From: Streptomyces diastaticus subsp. diastaticus | GTDB lineage: Bacteria > Actinomycetota > Actinomycetes > Streptomycetales > Streptomycetaceae | Length of the DNA: 64,000 nt | Direction: 5' to 3' | Assembly (NCBI RefSeq): GCF_011170125.1 | Contig: NZ_BLLN01000003.1 | Coordinates: 2,129,359-2,193,358 of the forward strand | Shown: positions 16,313-25,122 of the stretch, in pieces | Layout of the letters: the number at the start of each line of letters is the position of its first letter | Position numbering within the stretch: position 1 is the first letter of the stretch | Notes under the pieces: generated by a model | The model's input: only the letters and a program-made list of their open reading frames with translations | Told to the model about the DNA's origin: nothing | Database searches by the model: none | Translations under genes and position numbers: made by a program

Positions 16313-16537
16313 GTGGAACTGACGGCCACCACCGTGACCCGAGCGGGAACTGTCCGGTCCGTACCGCCCCCCGCGCTGGGGGGCTTCCTCCTCCTGCTGG
16401 CGGCGCTCTTCGTCGGCGCCTACGTGGTGGGGAACGCGGTGGGGCCCGTAGCGCCCGGCATGCACGCACCCGGGACCACGGGGGACGCGCCGTCCAGTGA
16501 GAAGGACGCGCCGATGCACCACGGAAGCGGTCACTGA
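16313..16537 (+). CDS. small membrane protein with His/Met-rich tail
   Basis: 74 residues. One transmembrane helix at about residues 22-45 (ALGGFLLLLAALFVGAYVVG), then an extracytoplasmic tail with PGMHAP and a C-terminal MHHGSGH. The tail looks able to bind Cu(I). GTG start at 16313; its stop overlaps the start of the copper ATPase (TGATG), so both proteins are made together. It may hand copper to or from the ATPase. No named family is recognised. Confidence 0.75.
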   Translation: MELTATTVTRAGTVRSVPPPALGGFLLLLAALFVGAYVVGNAVGPVAPGMHAPGTTGDAPSSEKDAPMHHGSGH

Positions 16538-18834
16538 TGACGCCCGAGACGGCGGACACGATGGTGGTCACGGACCTCGTCGTGGACGGGATGACGTGCG
16601 CGGCCTGCGTCCGGCGGGTCGAGCGGAAACTGGGCAGGCTGGAGGGCGTCACGGCGGAGGTGAACCTCGCCACGGGCCTGGCTCGGGTCAGCCACCCCGC
16701 CGGGGTGACCAGCGGTGAACTGACATCTGTAGTCGAGGCCGCGGGGTACACAGCGCGCCAAGTAGCACCGAAGGCACAGGAACGGCCCGGCGGAAGACCG
16801 GGACCGGCCGCGAGTGAGGCCCGGCAAGAACGCGAACGGCTGCTTGTCACCGCGGCTCTGTCGCTGCCTGTCCTTGTCCTGTCGATGGCGCCCTCGCTGC
16901 AGTTCGACAACTGGCAGTGGCTGTGCTTCATGCTCACCGCGCCGGTTGCCACCTGGGGTGCCTGGCCCTTCCACCGCCGTGCACTGACCGGCATCCGGCA
17001 CGCCACCGCCACCATGGACACGCTGGTCTCGCTGGGGGTGCTCGCCTCGTTCTGCTGGTCGTCGTACGCCCTCTTTCTGGGTGGGGCAGGGGCTGCCGGC
17101 ATGCGGATGCCGTTCAGTCTGGTGCCCTCGGCGTCCGACGGGATGGCGCATGTCTATCTCGAAGCAGCAGTGGGCGTTCCGCTTTTCGTGCTCCTGGGGC
17201 GGTACCTGGAGAGCCGGGCACGGCGGGGGACGGGCGCGGCCCTGCGGTCGCTCGCTCGTCTCGCGGCGAAGGAGGTGACGGTACGGCGCGGCGGTGTGGA
17301 TGAGCTGTTGCCCATCGAACGGCTGATGGTCGGCGAGGTGTTCCTGGTCCGTCCCGGTGAGCGCGCTGCCACGGACGGAGAGGTGGCCGAGGGCAGCTCC
17401 GCCGTCGACCTCTCCCTGGTCACCGGGGAGTCGGAACCCGTCGAGGTGGGGCCGGGCAGTCCGGTGGCCGGCGGATCGGTCAACGTGGGCGGTCTTCTCC
17501 TGGTGCGTGCCACGGCGGTCGGCAGGGACACCCAGCTCGCCCGGATCACGCAGCTGGTCACGGACGCCCAGGCGGGAAAGGCGCAGGCTCAGCGGCTGGC
17601 CGACACCATCGCGGGTGTCTTCGTCCCCGTGGTCATGGCGCTCGCAGCCACGACACTCGGCTTCTGGCTCGGTTCCGGCGCGGACCCCCAGGCGGCGGTC
17701 ACGGCCGGCGTCGCGGTGCTGGTCGTCGCCTGCCCGTGCGCGCTCGGCCTGGCGACACCGACCGCCCTGATGGCGGCCACCGGTCGTGGGGCGCAACTGG
17801 GTGTGCTGGTCAGGGGAGCGCAGGCGCTTGAGGGCCTACAGCACGTCGACACCGTGGTGCTCGACAAGACGGGAACCCTGACCTCGGGGCACGTGTCCGT
17901 CGGGCGGGTCACCGTCGTCGCCGGAGAACTGAGGACACCGGACGTCCTGCGCCTGGCGGGCGCCGTCGAGCACGGCTCGGAGCATCCGCTGGGCCGGGCG
18001 CTCTCGCTCCACGCTCGCCGTGCCGCCGGGGACGAGGGGCTGCCGCACGTGACGGGTTTCCGGTCCACCGCCGGTCACGGCGTGAGCGGGACGGTCGAAG
18101 GACACGAGGTGGAGGTGGTCGCTCCCGACCTTTCGGCGCTGCCGCCGGTGCTCGCGGCGGCCTGCCGACGGGCGGATGAGAGCGCTCGCACAGCGGTACT
18201 GGTCCGGGTGGACGGCACACCGACCGCGATCGTCGAGGTCTCCGATCTTGTCCGCCCCGGCAGCTACCGCGCTGTCGACCGACTGCGCAGGCTCGGTGTC
18301 CGCCCTGTCCTGGCCACTGGCGACCGGGCCGCTGTCGCGCGGGTGGTCGCGGAAGACCTCGGTATCGCGGAGGTCCACTCGCGCTGCACGCCTGGTGAGA
18401 AAGTCGAACTGGTGCGACGGCTACGTGCCGAGGGGCGACGGGTCGCCGTCGTCGGGGACGGAGTCAACGACGCTGCGGCGCTCGCCTGCGCCGACCTGGG
18501 CATCGCCGTGGGTACCGGGACCGACGCGGCGATCGGCGCCGCCGACGTCACCCTCGTCCGCAACGACGTCGAGGCTCTCGCCGATGCGGTCCGGCTGGCC
18601 CGCCACACGCTGCGTACCATCCGCACCAACCTTGTCTGGGCCTTCGGCTACAACGTCGTGACCATGCCGCTGGCCATGGTCGGACTGCTGAACCCGATGG
18701 TCGCGGCGGTAGCGATGTCCCTCAGTTCGGTCCTCGTGGTGGTGAACAGCCTCCGTCTCCGCACCTGGCGCCCTTCGACGCACCCTGTCCCAGGGGTGGG
18801 TGCCACGCCGCGGAGGCCACGGAGCATCGCTTGA
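16537..18834 (+). CDS. copA: Cu(I)-translocating P-type ATPase
   Basis: 765 residues. N-terminal heavy-metal-binding domain with GMTCAACVRRVE (CxxC near residue 20), eight membrane segments, actuator motif LVTGESEPV near 297, metal-site CPC in VACPCALGLATPTAL near 400, phosphorylation site DKTGTLT near 445, nucleotide-domain HP in EHGSEHPLGRAL, and hinge GDGVNDAAALACADLGIAVG. The late membrane motifs GYN and MSLSS are those of the Cu(I) (1B-1) class. It would export Cu(I) at the cost of ATP. Start overlaps the small His/Met-rich gene. Mycobacterial SigC has been linked to a copper ATPase, which supports co-control with the sigma factor at 5.4 kb. Confidence 0.93.
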   Translation: MTPETADTMVVTDLVVDGMTCAACVRRVERKLGRLEGVTAEVNLATGLARVSHPAGVTSGELTSVVEAAGYTARQVAPKAQERPGGRPGPAASEARQERERLLVTAALSLPVLVLSMAPSLQFDNWQWLCFMLTAPVATWGAWPFHRRALTGIRHATATMDTLVSLGVLASFCWSSYALFLGGAGAAGMRMPFSLVPSASDGMAHVYLEAAVGVPLFVLLGRYLESRARRGTGAALRSLARLAAKEVTVRRGGVDELLPIERLMVGEVFLVRPGERAATDGEVAEGSSAVDLSLVTGESEPVEVGPGSPVAGGSVNVGGLLLVRATAVGRDTQLARITQLVTDAQAGKAQAQRLADTIAGVFVPVVMALAATTLGFWLGSGADPQAAVTAGVAVLVVACPCALGLATPTALMAATGRGAQLGVLVRGAQALEGLQHVDTVVLDKTGTLTSGHVSVGRVTVVAGELRTPDVLRLAGAVEHGSEHPLGRALSLHARRAAGDEGLPHVTGFRSTAGHGVSGTVEGHEVEVVAPDLSALPPVLAAACRRADESARTAVLVRVDGTPTAIVEVSDLVRPGSYRAVDRLRRLGVRPVLATGDRAAVARVVAEDLGIAEVHSRCTPGEKVELVRRLRAEGRRVAVVGDGVNDAAALACADLGIAVGTGTDAAIGAADVTLVRNDVEALADAVRLARHTLRTIRTNLVWAFGYNVVTMPLAMVGLLNPMVAAVAMSLSSVLVVVNSLRLRTWRPSTHPVPGVGATPRRPRSIA

Positions 18835-18908
18835 CCCTCCAACCCGCTTTCGGCTCGGGCCGCCGGGCCGCTCCAGGTCCGTCCCCCTTCCCCGTGGAGA
18901 TCCGCCGC

Positions 18909-19430
18909 ATGAGAAAAACGCCCCCAGGCTCCGCCCGCCTCAGCCGCCTACGAGAAGCGGGCAGAACCGGAGCAACGGTGGCCGCCGCCTCGCTCGTCGC
19001 CGTCGGAGGCCTGGCCGCATGGGTCTCGGCCGGTTACGCGGGTACCCCGGCCCACGTCGAGGTGAGGCAGGCCAGAGTCCTGCTGCCGGTGACGCCTGGC
19101 GGGAACACCAACGCCTACTTCCACCTGGTGAACACCGGTGGGGCGCCGGACCGGCTCCGCGCCGTCACATCCTCCGCGGCGGCCGTGCCCGAGCTGACCG
19201 AGCATCGGATGAACGATGCCAACGGCGCATACCGCGAGTCCGTCAGTACCGTGACCGTTCCCGCCAACGGCGAAGTCAGGATGTCGCCCCACTCGACCGC
19301 CGTGAACCTCCGGGCAGACAAGGCGTGGCGCCCCGGGGACAGTGTCACGTTCACGCTCGATCTCGAACGGTCGGGGCGGATCAGCGTGCAAGCCGTTGTC
19401 CGGCCCGTCACGCTGGGTTCCGGGGCGTGA
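18909..19430 (+). CDS. PCu(A)C-like copper chaperone, secreted
   Basis: 173 residues. N-terminal arginine-rich segment and hydrophobic core (VAAASLVAVGGLAAWVSAGY, residues 22-41) form a signal peptide or anchor. The rest matches the cupredoxin-like PCu(A)C domain: NTNAYFHLVNTGGAPDRL, EHRMNDANGAYR, VPANGEVRMSPH and the final FTLDLERSG. PCu(A)C proteins carry Cu(I) outside the membrane, bound by His and Met. The first His/Met pair is present (EHRM), but the usual GYHLMFMGL segment reads SPHSTAVNL, so one His remains and the Met ligands are missing; affinity may be altered. ATG at 18909 follows GGAG. Confidence 0.8.
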   Translation: MRKTPPGSARLSRLREAGRTGATVAAASLVAVGGLAAWVSAGYAGTPAHVEVRQARVLLPVTPGGNTNAYFHLVNTGGAPDRLRAVTSSAAAVPELTEHRMNDANGAYRESVSTVTVPANGEVRMSPHSTAVNLRADKAWRPGDSVTFTLDLERSGRISVQAVVRPVTLGSGA

Positions 19431-19649
19431 GAGCCCGAACGCCGTCCCTCGGCCACGCCGATCGCCTCTGTTCTCCCCGTGGCTGACGGGAACTTCCACA
19501 CGCACCCGGCCGACTCCTCACATGGAGAGGTTGCCGAACCCCGTGGAGACGTCCCCGTAAGGCTTTCCCGGGCCACGCTGCGGGGGCGCGGGGACGGTCG
19601 TTTATCTCCCATGCCAGCATTTTCGTGTCCAGTTGAAAGAAGACCCTTC

Positions 19650-20279
19650 ATGCAGATCGCGATCGTCCTCTACCCCGGTTTCACGGCACTGGACGCCATC
19701 GGCCCTTACGAAGTTTTAGGCCGCCTCCCCGAGGCTGATATCGTGTTCGTCGCAGAGAATCCGGGGCTCATCCTCAACGATCTGGGAAGCCTTTCGGTGA
19801 AAGTGGTGCACGGTTTCGAGGAGGTGCCGAAGCCGGACATCGTCCTTGTCGGTGGCGGCGCCGGTCAGGCCGGTCAGATGGCCGACGGCGTCCTGCACGC
19901 GTGGCTCCGGGCCGTGGACTCGTCTGCCACCTGGATGACCTCCGTCTGCACGGGCTCCCTGATTCTGGCTGCCGCCGGCGTACTCGCCGGCCGCCGGGCC
20001 ACCACGCACTGGGGCGCGCTGGAGCAGCTCGCCGAGTTCGGGGTGACGCCGTCGAAGGAAAGGGTCGTCATCGACGGGCACTGTGCCACGGGAGCGGGTG
20101 TCTCAGCCGGGATCGACATGGCACTGACCTTGGCCGGTCTGATCGCGGGAGACCGCGTGGCGCAGGCCGTGCAGCTTCTGATCGAGTATGCCCCGCAGCC
20201 TCCCTATGAGGCGGGAAGCAGTGACGCGGCATCGGACGAGGTGTACGACGCCCTCTACGGTCTCGTCGGCCCGCACTGA
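19650..20279 (+). CDS. inhA: DJ-1/PfpI family protein, isonitrile hydratase-like
   Basis: 209 residues. Starts MQIAIVLYPGFTALDAIGPYEVL, with the acidic residue that activates the nucleophile. The catalytic Cys sits in SVCTGSLILAAAGVLAGRRATTHW near residue 100, the pattern of isonitrile hydratase InhA, which converts isonitriles to N-formamides. It lies directly before an isonitrile lipopeptide cluster. A hydratase acting on the diisonitrile SF2768 is known from Streptomyces thioluteus. Role here: release of copper from, or detoxification of, the diisonitrile. ATG 19650 is preceded by AAAGAAG. Other DJ-1 functions cannot be excluded by sequence alone. Confidence 0.85.
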   Translation: MQIAIVLYPGFTALDAIGPYEVLGRLPEADIVFVAENPGLILNDLGSLSVKVVHGFEEVPKPDIVLVGGGAGQAGQMADGVLHAWLRAVDSSATWMTSVCTGSLILAAAGVLAGRRATTHWGALEQLAEFGVTPSKERVVIDGHCATGAGVSAGIDMALTLAGLIAGDRVAQAVQLLIEYAPQPPYEAGSSDAASDEVYDALYGLVGPH

Positions 20280-20308
20280 ACGCCCCTCGCAGGGTCACGG
20301 ACGAGCTC

Positions 20309-20322
20309 GTCGAAAATTCGAC
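20309..20322. promoter_or_regulatory. palindrome upstream of the isonitrile operon
   Basis: GTCGAAAATTCGAC has perfect 6-bp arms around a 2-bp centre in an AT-rich island of otherwise GC-rich DNA, 142 bp before the first operon gene. It is a candidate operator; the regulator is unknown. Confidence 0.4.
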
Positions 20323-20361
20323 CTCTGCTTTTCGGTGATGACGGGAACTCAGGAAGAGCTC

Positions 20362-20395
20362 CTCTCGACTATTGATACGAAGCAGCAATCGAGAG
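20362..20395 (+). promoter_or_regulatory. inverted repeat in the isonitrile operon leader
   Basis: CTCTCGA (20362-20368) and TCGAGAG (20389-20395), with ATTG/CAAT just inside, can form a hairpin with a small bulge. It overlaps the candidate promoter region and may be an operator or leader structure. Confidence 0.35.
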
Positions 20396-20396
20396 T

Positions 20397-20423
20397 CCGA
20401 ATTCACGGTACTGGAGTCGTGCT
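20397..20423 (+). promoter_or_regulatory. candidate SigC-type promoter
   Basis: CCGAAT at 20397-20402 and CGTGCT at 20418-20423, 15 bp apart, resemble the mycobacterial SigC pattern (SSSAAT, 16-20 bp, CGTSSS) with a slightly short spacer and one mismatch. It lies 40 bp before the first gene of the isonitrile operon. Proposed by eye only. Confidence 0.3.
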
Positions 20424-20463
20424 GCCGTGAGACTTCCTGTGACAGAGCGGAGAAGAATGCGTC

Positions 20464-21213
20464 ATGCAGTCGACGGAGGAGCGGTTCGCCGCCATACGTG
20501 AGGAGTTCGGCCCCGATTCCCTTCAGCGAGTGGAGGAGATGATGAACCCGGGGGGCCGGTCCAGGCATGCGATGCAAGCCGGTGCGAAGTGGATTCTGCC
20601 GGGGATATCGCAGCAGCCGTGGCACGATCCGAGGAGCAATCCGGAGATCGCGCCGCTCGTCGACGCTCTGGAAGGGGCCCACCCGGCGATCCGGCGGGAG
20701 CACGAGCGGACCTGGCGGGCGAAGCCCACGGCATTCTCGCAGTACGAGCACTACCTGACCCGGCAGGAGGATTGGCAATCGCTCCATCTCTACCGTGACG
20801 GCGGGCTCGTGGCCGCAGGGGCCGAGATCGCCCCCACCGCCTTCGGCATCATCAGGGACGTGGCGGTCGCACGCAATCTGATCTGCCCGCTGCTGGAAAG
20901 CCACTTCTCGACGCTGTTGCCCGGTGCCCGCATCGCATCGCACTGCGACCTCTGGAACTTCAGCATCAATCTGCACTTCGCGGTGGACATCCCTGACGGC
21001 TGCGACATCACCGTGGGCGGTGAAACCCGTGTCTGGGAGGAAGGTCGTTGCCTGCTCTTCGACTACTCCTTCGAGCACCACGCGGAGAACCGCGGCGTAC
21101 GCCCCCGGACCTGTCTCCTGGTTGACCTCTGGCACCCGGAGACCACCGTCCCCGAGCGGCAGGCCCTGACGATCCTGGTCACAGAGGTACGGCAGCTGCT
21201 CGCCGGGAAGTGA
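20464..21213 (+). CDS. aspartyl/asparaginyl beta-hydroxylase-like oxygenase
   Basis: 249 residues. The C-terminal half has the Fe(II)/2-oxoglutarate core of the Asp/Asn beta-hydroxylase family: HCDLWNFSINLHFAVD near residues 160-175 (first His and acidic partner), GGETRVWEEGRCLLFDYSFEH with the distal His near 198, and NRG. The family hydroxylates Asp, Asn or related residues, including NRPS-bound or free amino acids. First gene of the isonitrile operon; together with the MFS gene that follows it is not part of the minimal five-gene cluster. It may hydroxylate the lysine-derived or acyl part of the lipopeptide. ATG 20464 is preceded by GCGGAGAAG. Confidence 0.75.
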   Translation: MQSTEERFAAIREEFGPDSLQRVEEMMNPGGRSRHAMQAGAKWILPGISQQPWHDPRSNPEIAPLVDALEGAHPAIRREHERTWRAKPTAFSQYEHYLTRQEDWQSLHLYRDGGLVAAGAEIAPTAFGIIRDVAVARNLICPLLESHFSTLLPGARIASHCDLWNFSINLHFAVDIPDGCDITVGGETRVWEEGRCLLFDYSFEHHAENRGVRPRTCLLVDLWHPETTVPERQALTILVTEVRQLLAGK

Positions 21214-21445
21214 CCCGCGGCCCGATCGCACGGGCTGAGGGCGAGGCCGGAGCGGCGGCTCACGAAAACCACTCGTTCCCGACGCCAGGGGTCTCATCCT
21301 GCAACCGCGTCGCCCCCGGCTGCCACCAACAGCCGCCCCGGGCGGCGCCGTGACGGTGTGCGGCCTGCCCGGACGCCCCGCCGGGCGCTTGCGTGCTCGA
21401 GGCGCTCACAGAACGAACTTCCCGCTCCGTCCGAAGGGGACGATC

Positions 21446-22855
21446 ATGTCCGTGACCACAGCCGGGCCAGTGGCGGTACACCGCCGTCTCGGCCTTCCCA
21501 TGGTCGTCCTGGCCATGGCCCAACTGGTCATATCGCTCGACCACAGCATCGTCTACGTGGCGTTGCCGCAGATCGGCGCATCGCTGGGCTTCCTCGACCA
21601 CGACCTCCAATGGGTGGTCAGCGCCTACGTCGTGGCCGCGGGAGGCTTCCTGCTACTGGGTGGACGGGCGGCGGACCTTCTCGGCCGGCGCCGCATGTTC
21701 CTCGTCGCCACCTCGGTCTACGCTCTGGCCTCGCTGGTGGGCGGTTTCGCCCAGTCGCCGGGCGTCCTGCTGTCCGTACGCGCGGCCCAGGGGATAGGCG
21801 GCTCATTGCTCTTCCCGGCCACCCTGTCGCTCATCAACACGACGTACCCGGAAGGACCGTTGCGGAACCGGGCGCTCGCGCTCTGGGGCGCCGCAGGAGC
21901 GGGCGGTCTGTGCCTGGGCTCGCTCCTCGGCGGTGCACTGGTCCACAGCTACGGCTGGCCCTCGGTCTTCCTCGTCAACGTCCCCGTCGCGCTGGCCCTT
22001 GCCGTTCTCGGCTGGTTCCTCTTCGCAGTCGACCCGGTTTCCGACCGCAGGCGCCGCTTCGATGTCGCCGGGTCACTCACCGTCACCGCGGGCCTCACCT
22101 CGCTCGTCTTCCTCCTGGTGTACGCCCCCGCCATCGGCTGGACGCGTCCAGCCGCCCTGAGCGCGGGCGCCCTCGCACTCTTCAGCCTGCTCCTCTTCGT
22201 CGTCATCGAGGCCAGGACTTCGGATCCCTTGATGCCGGTCCGCCTCCTCCGGCACCGGGGCCTGGCTGCGGCCGCCGCCCTGGCGGCGCTCTTCAGCGCT
22301 ACGTTCAGCTCACTGCCGTACTTCCTGACGCTGTACTTCCAGACCGTGCGCGGCTACGACGCTCTCGCCACCGGTCTCTGCTTCCTTGTCCCGGCACTCG
22401 TCGTCGCGGCGGGAACGCAGGCCGGAGCCCCGGCCGTCTCCCGTTTCGGCGTGCGGCGGCTGCTTGCCGGCGGCCTGGGCGCCGGTGCCGTCGGCACGCT
22501 CGCCCTGGTCCCCGCCGTCTCGGCGCAGGGGCCGTACGCGGCCCTGTTGCCCGGCATCGTCCTGATGAGCCTGGGGCAGGGGGCGTTCTGGACGGCTCTG
22601 TGGATAGCCGCGGCCCGTGGAATCTCCCCGGGGGACCAGGGCATGGCTTCCGGCATCGCTTCCACCTCTCTGCAGATGGGCGGAGCCGTCGGACTCGCGG
22701 TGCTGGTGGCGGCAGCGTCGGGCATCGGAGCGGAGTCGTCGATCCCGGCGCTGGTCGACGGCATGAAGGTGGCTCTGCTTCTCACCTCCGGGGCGTTGGC
22801 CCTCGGCATGCTCCTCATCGTCGTGCCACGAAGCCGTGCTCGTGCGGCCGCGTGA
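21446..22855 (+). CDS. MFS transporter, DHA2 (EmrB/QacA) type
   Basis: 469 residues with 14 hydrophobic segments. DHA2 signatures are visible: LDHSIVYVALPQIGASLG near residue 30, GGRAADLLGRRRMF in loop 2-3, and RAAQGIGGSLLFPATLSLI. This family exports amphiphilic drugs using the proton gradient. In the middle of the isonitrile lipopeptide genes, the likely cargo is the diisonitrile product. ATG 21446 follows GAAGGGGAC. Gap to the following KAS gene is 40 bp on the same strand. Confidence 0.88.
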   Translation: MSVTTAGPVAVHRRLGLPMVVLAMAQLVISLDHSIVYVALPQIGASLGFLDHDLQWVVSAYVVAAGGFLLLGGRAADLLGRRRMFLVATSVYALASLVGGFAQSPGVLLSVRAAQGIGGSLLFPATLSLINTTYPEGPLRNRALALWGAAGAGGLCLGSLLGGALVHSYGWPSVFLVNVPVALALAVLGWFLFAVDPVSDRRRRFDVAGSLTVTAGLTSLVFLLVYAPAIGWTRPAALSAGALALFSLLLFVVIEARTSDPLMPVRLLRHRGLAAAAALAALFSATFSSLPYFLTLYFQTVRGYDALATGLCFLVPALVVAAGTQAGAPAVSRFGVRRLLAGGLGAGAVGTLALVPAVSAQGPYAALLPGIVLMSLGQGAFWTALWIAAARGISPGDQGMASGIASTSLQMGGAVGLAVLVAAASGIGAESSIPALVDGMKVALLLTSGALALGMLLIVVPRSRARAAA

Positions 22856-22895
22856 CCGGACACCACCGCCCAAGACACCGTCCGCCAGGAGAACC

Positions 22896-23957
22896 ATGCT
22901 CGAAACATCCCCGCGAGGGTCCGCTCGTGCCGCAGTCCTCTGCGGCGTTGGCGGCCAGCTTCCCCGGCTCAAGGTCGGAAACGACGAGCTGGCGGAACGG
23001 CTCGACACCGACGACGCCTGGATACGCACCCGAACCGGTATCCGCTCCAGGCATTTCGCCGCGCCGGACGAGGCCACCTCCGACCTGGCTGTCGCGGCGG
23101 GGCGCAGAGCACTTGCCAACTCCGGGTCGGCCGCCGTCGGGACCGTGATCGTGGCCACGACAACACCGGACCGTACCTGCCCGTCCACCGCACCGCTGGT
23201 GGCCGCACGGCTCGGTCTCACCGGAGTCGCGGCGTTCGATGTGGGCGCTGTGTGCTCCGGGTTCGTCTATGCCCTGGCCGCGGGGACAGGGCTGATCACC
23301 TCAGGAGTGACGGACCGCGTCCTGGTCGTCGGCGCCGACGTGTACTCCAGGATCGTGGATCCCGGGGACCGGCAGAACGCCGTGGTGTTCGGGGACGGCG
23401 CGGGCGCTGTCGTCCTGCGTGCCGGTCACGCCACGGAGCCAGGTGCTCTGGGTCCCTTCGACCTCGGTAGCGACGGAGCCCATGAGGACATGATCACCGT
23501 CCAGGCTGGAGGGTCCCGCCTGCCATTCGACCCTGCCCGGACCTCGCATGCCGAAAGGCACTTCTCCATGCGTGGCAAAGAGGTGTACCGCCACGCGGTG
23601 AGCAGGATGGCCGGCTCTGCCCAGGCCGTGCTGGAACAGGCCGGGATCAGCGTCGGGGAGATCGATCTCTTCGTTCCCCACCAGGCCAACCTGCGCATCT
23701 TGCGCACCGTGGCCACCGACCTCGGCCTCTCCTTCGAGCGGTGTGCCACCCACGTTCAGGAGGCGGGGAACACCGGCGCGGCTTCGATCCCGCTCGCTCT
23801 CGCGCGAAGCCACGTCGACAGCGCGTTGACCGTGGGGGACCGCATCCTGCTCACCGGCTTCGGCGGGGGCCTCACCTGGGGATCCGTCCTGCTGACCTGG
23901 CCCAGCCTGCCGCCGGCCGTCGAACCGTCCCGTCCCGAAGAGGGAGTCGCCTCATGA
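22896..23957 (+). CDS. 3-oxoacyl-ACP synthase III (FabH-like)
   Basis: 353 residues. Catalytic triad visible: Cys in DVGAVCSGFVYAL near residue 122, His in VPHQANLRIL near 265, Asn in EAGNTGAASIPLAL near 298. The N-terminal TDDAWIRTRTGIRSR is typical of FabH. KAS III starts fatty chains by condensing an acyl-CoA with malonyl-ACP. It is not part of the minimal Sco/Rv0097-Rv0101 set; together with the overlapping ACP it suggests this cluster makes its own short or branched acyl chain for the beta-isonitrile acid. ATG 22896 after AGGAGAACC. Confidence 0.9.
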   Translation: MLETSPRGSARAAVLCGVGGQLPRLKVGNDELAERLDTDDAWIRTRTGIRSRHFAAPDEATSDLAVAAGRRALANSGSAAVGTVIVATTTPDRTCPSTAPLVAARLGLTGVAAFDVGAVCSGFVYALAAGTGLITSGVTDRVLVVGADVYSRIVDPGDRQNAVVFGDGAGAVVLRAGHATEPGALGPFDLGSDGAHEDMITVQAGGSRLPFDPARTSHAERHFSMRGKEVYRHAVSRMAGSAQAVLEQAGISVGEIDLFVPHQANLRILRTVATDLGLSFERCATHVQEAGNTGAASIPLALARSHVDSALTVGDRILLTGFGGGLTWGSVLLTWPSLPPAVEPSRPEEGVAS

Positions 23958-24190
23958 CCGAGACCTACACGCAGCTGGTGTCCATCGTCGCGGGTCTGCA
24001 CGATGCGCCAGCTGATCACTTCCGCCCGGAGACGACTTACGCAGAGCTCGATGTGGACTCGCTGACGATGGTCGAGATCAGCATCCACATCGAGCGGCGC
24101 CTCGGGGTCACCGTCGAAGACAGCGAGCTCGCGCCTGGCCTCACGCTGGGCGCGACCGCGGAGCTGATCGAGGCCCGTCTGACCGCCTGA
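23954..24190 (+). CDS. acyl carrier protein
   Basis: 78 residues, acidic. The phosphopantetheine Ser is in [17 protein letters not shown] near residue 36. Start overlaps the KAS III stop (ATGA), so the two work as a pair, presumably with the KAS priming on this carrier. Distinct from the second ACP at 27.3 kb, which belongs to the conserved isonitrile set. Confidence 0.9.
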   Translation: MTETYTQLVSIVAGLHDAPADHFRPETTYAELDVDSLTMVEISIHIERRLGVTVEDSELAPGLTLGATAELIEARLTA

Positions 24191-24231
24191 CCGAACCCGG
24201 CCTCGCCGCCAACATGACAAGGAGCACCACC

Positions 24232-25122
24232 ATGCGCATCACCCATCACACCGGAACCTCCATCGGAGCCTCTGTCGAGGACTTCGACCACACCTCTGCG
24301 TCGGATGAAGACGTCGTGGCCCTGAAGGAAACCGTCTACCGCCGCAAGATCGCCGTTCTCAAGGGCCAGGATCTCTCTCCGCAGGCGTTCCTGGAACTGG
24401 GCAGGCGGCTTGGCCGCCCGGAGACGTACTACGAGCCGATGTACCACCACCCGCAGGTACCCGAGGTGTTCGTCTCCTCGAACGTCCCCGAGGGCGGCAA
24501 GCAGATCGGCGTCCCGAAGACAGGCAAGTTCTGGCACGCCGACTACCAGTTCATGCCGGACCCGTTCAGCATCACCCTGATCTACCCGCAGGTCATACCG
24601 GCCAAGAACCGTGGCACGTACTTCATCGACATGGGCACGGCCTACGAGCGGCTTCCCGAGGATTTCAAGGGCGAGGTCGAGGGGACGCGCTGCCTGCACT
24701 CCGTACGCAAGTACTTCAAGGTCCGCCCGCATGACGTCTACCGCCCTCTGTCGGAGATCATCCAGGAGGTGGAGGAGAAGACTCCCGCCGTTCGCCAGCC
24801 CACCGTCTTCACCCACCCCATGACCGATGAGAAGGTGCTCTACCTCAGCGAGGGCTTCACCGTCGGTATCGAGGACGAGTGGGGCGAGCCGCTCGGCGAA
24901 TCCCTGCTCCAGCGGCTTTTCGAGGCGACCGGGCAGCTCGACCGCGACTTCGGGCACGAGAACATTCATCTCCAGACCTTCGAACGTGGCGACCTCCTGG
25001 TGTGGGACAACCGCAGCCTCATCCACTGCGCCCGCCACACCACCACGCCCGAGCCGACCGTCTCCTTCCGCGTCACCGTCCACGACGAGCGCAAGCTGCA
25101 CGCCGGCCTGGAGACGGCATGA
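24232..25122 (+). CDS. scoE: isonitrile-forming Fe(II)/2-oxoglutarate oxidase, ScoE/Rv0097-like
   Basis: 296 residues of the TauD superfamily. Iron ligands HxD in [10 protein letters not shown] (about residues 101-103) and distal His in [10 protein letters not shown] (about 263); 2-oxoglutarate Arg in [10 protein letters not shown] (about 278). In the Sco/Rv0097 pathway this enzyme oxidatively decarboxylates an N-carboxymethyl-3-aminoacyl intermediate to the isonitrile. The assignment rests on TauD family membership plus the exact neighbours: thioesterase, acyl-ACP ligase, ACP and NRPS follow in the known order. ATG 24232 follows AAGGAG. The stop overlaps the start of the next gene (ATGA). 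Confidence 0.9.
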   Translation: MRITHHTGTSIGASVEDFDHTSASDEDVVALKETVYRRKIAVLKGQDLSPQAFLELGRRLGRPETYYEPMYHHPQVPEVFVSSNVPEGGKQIGVPKTGKFWHADYQFMPDPFSITLIYPQVIPAKNRGTYFIDMGTAYERLPEDFKGEVEGTRCLHSVRKYFKVRPHDVYRPLSEIIQEVEEKTPAVRQPTVFTHPMTDEKVLYLSEGFTVGIEDEWGEPLGESLLQRLFEATGQLDRDFGHENIHLQTFERGDLLVWDNRSLIHCARHTTTPEPTVSFRVTVHDERKLHAGLETA

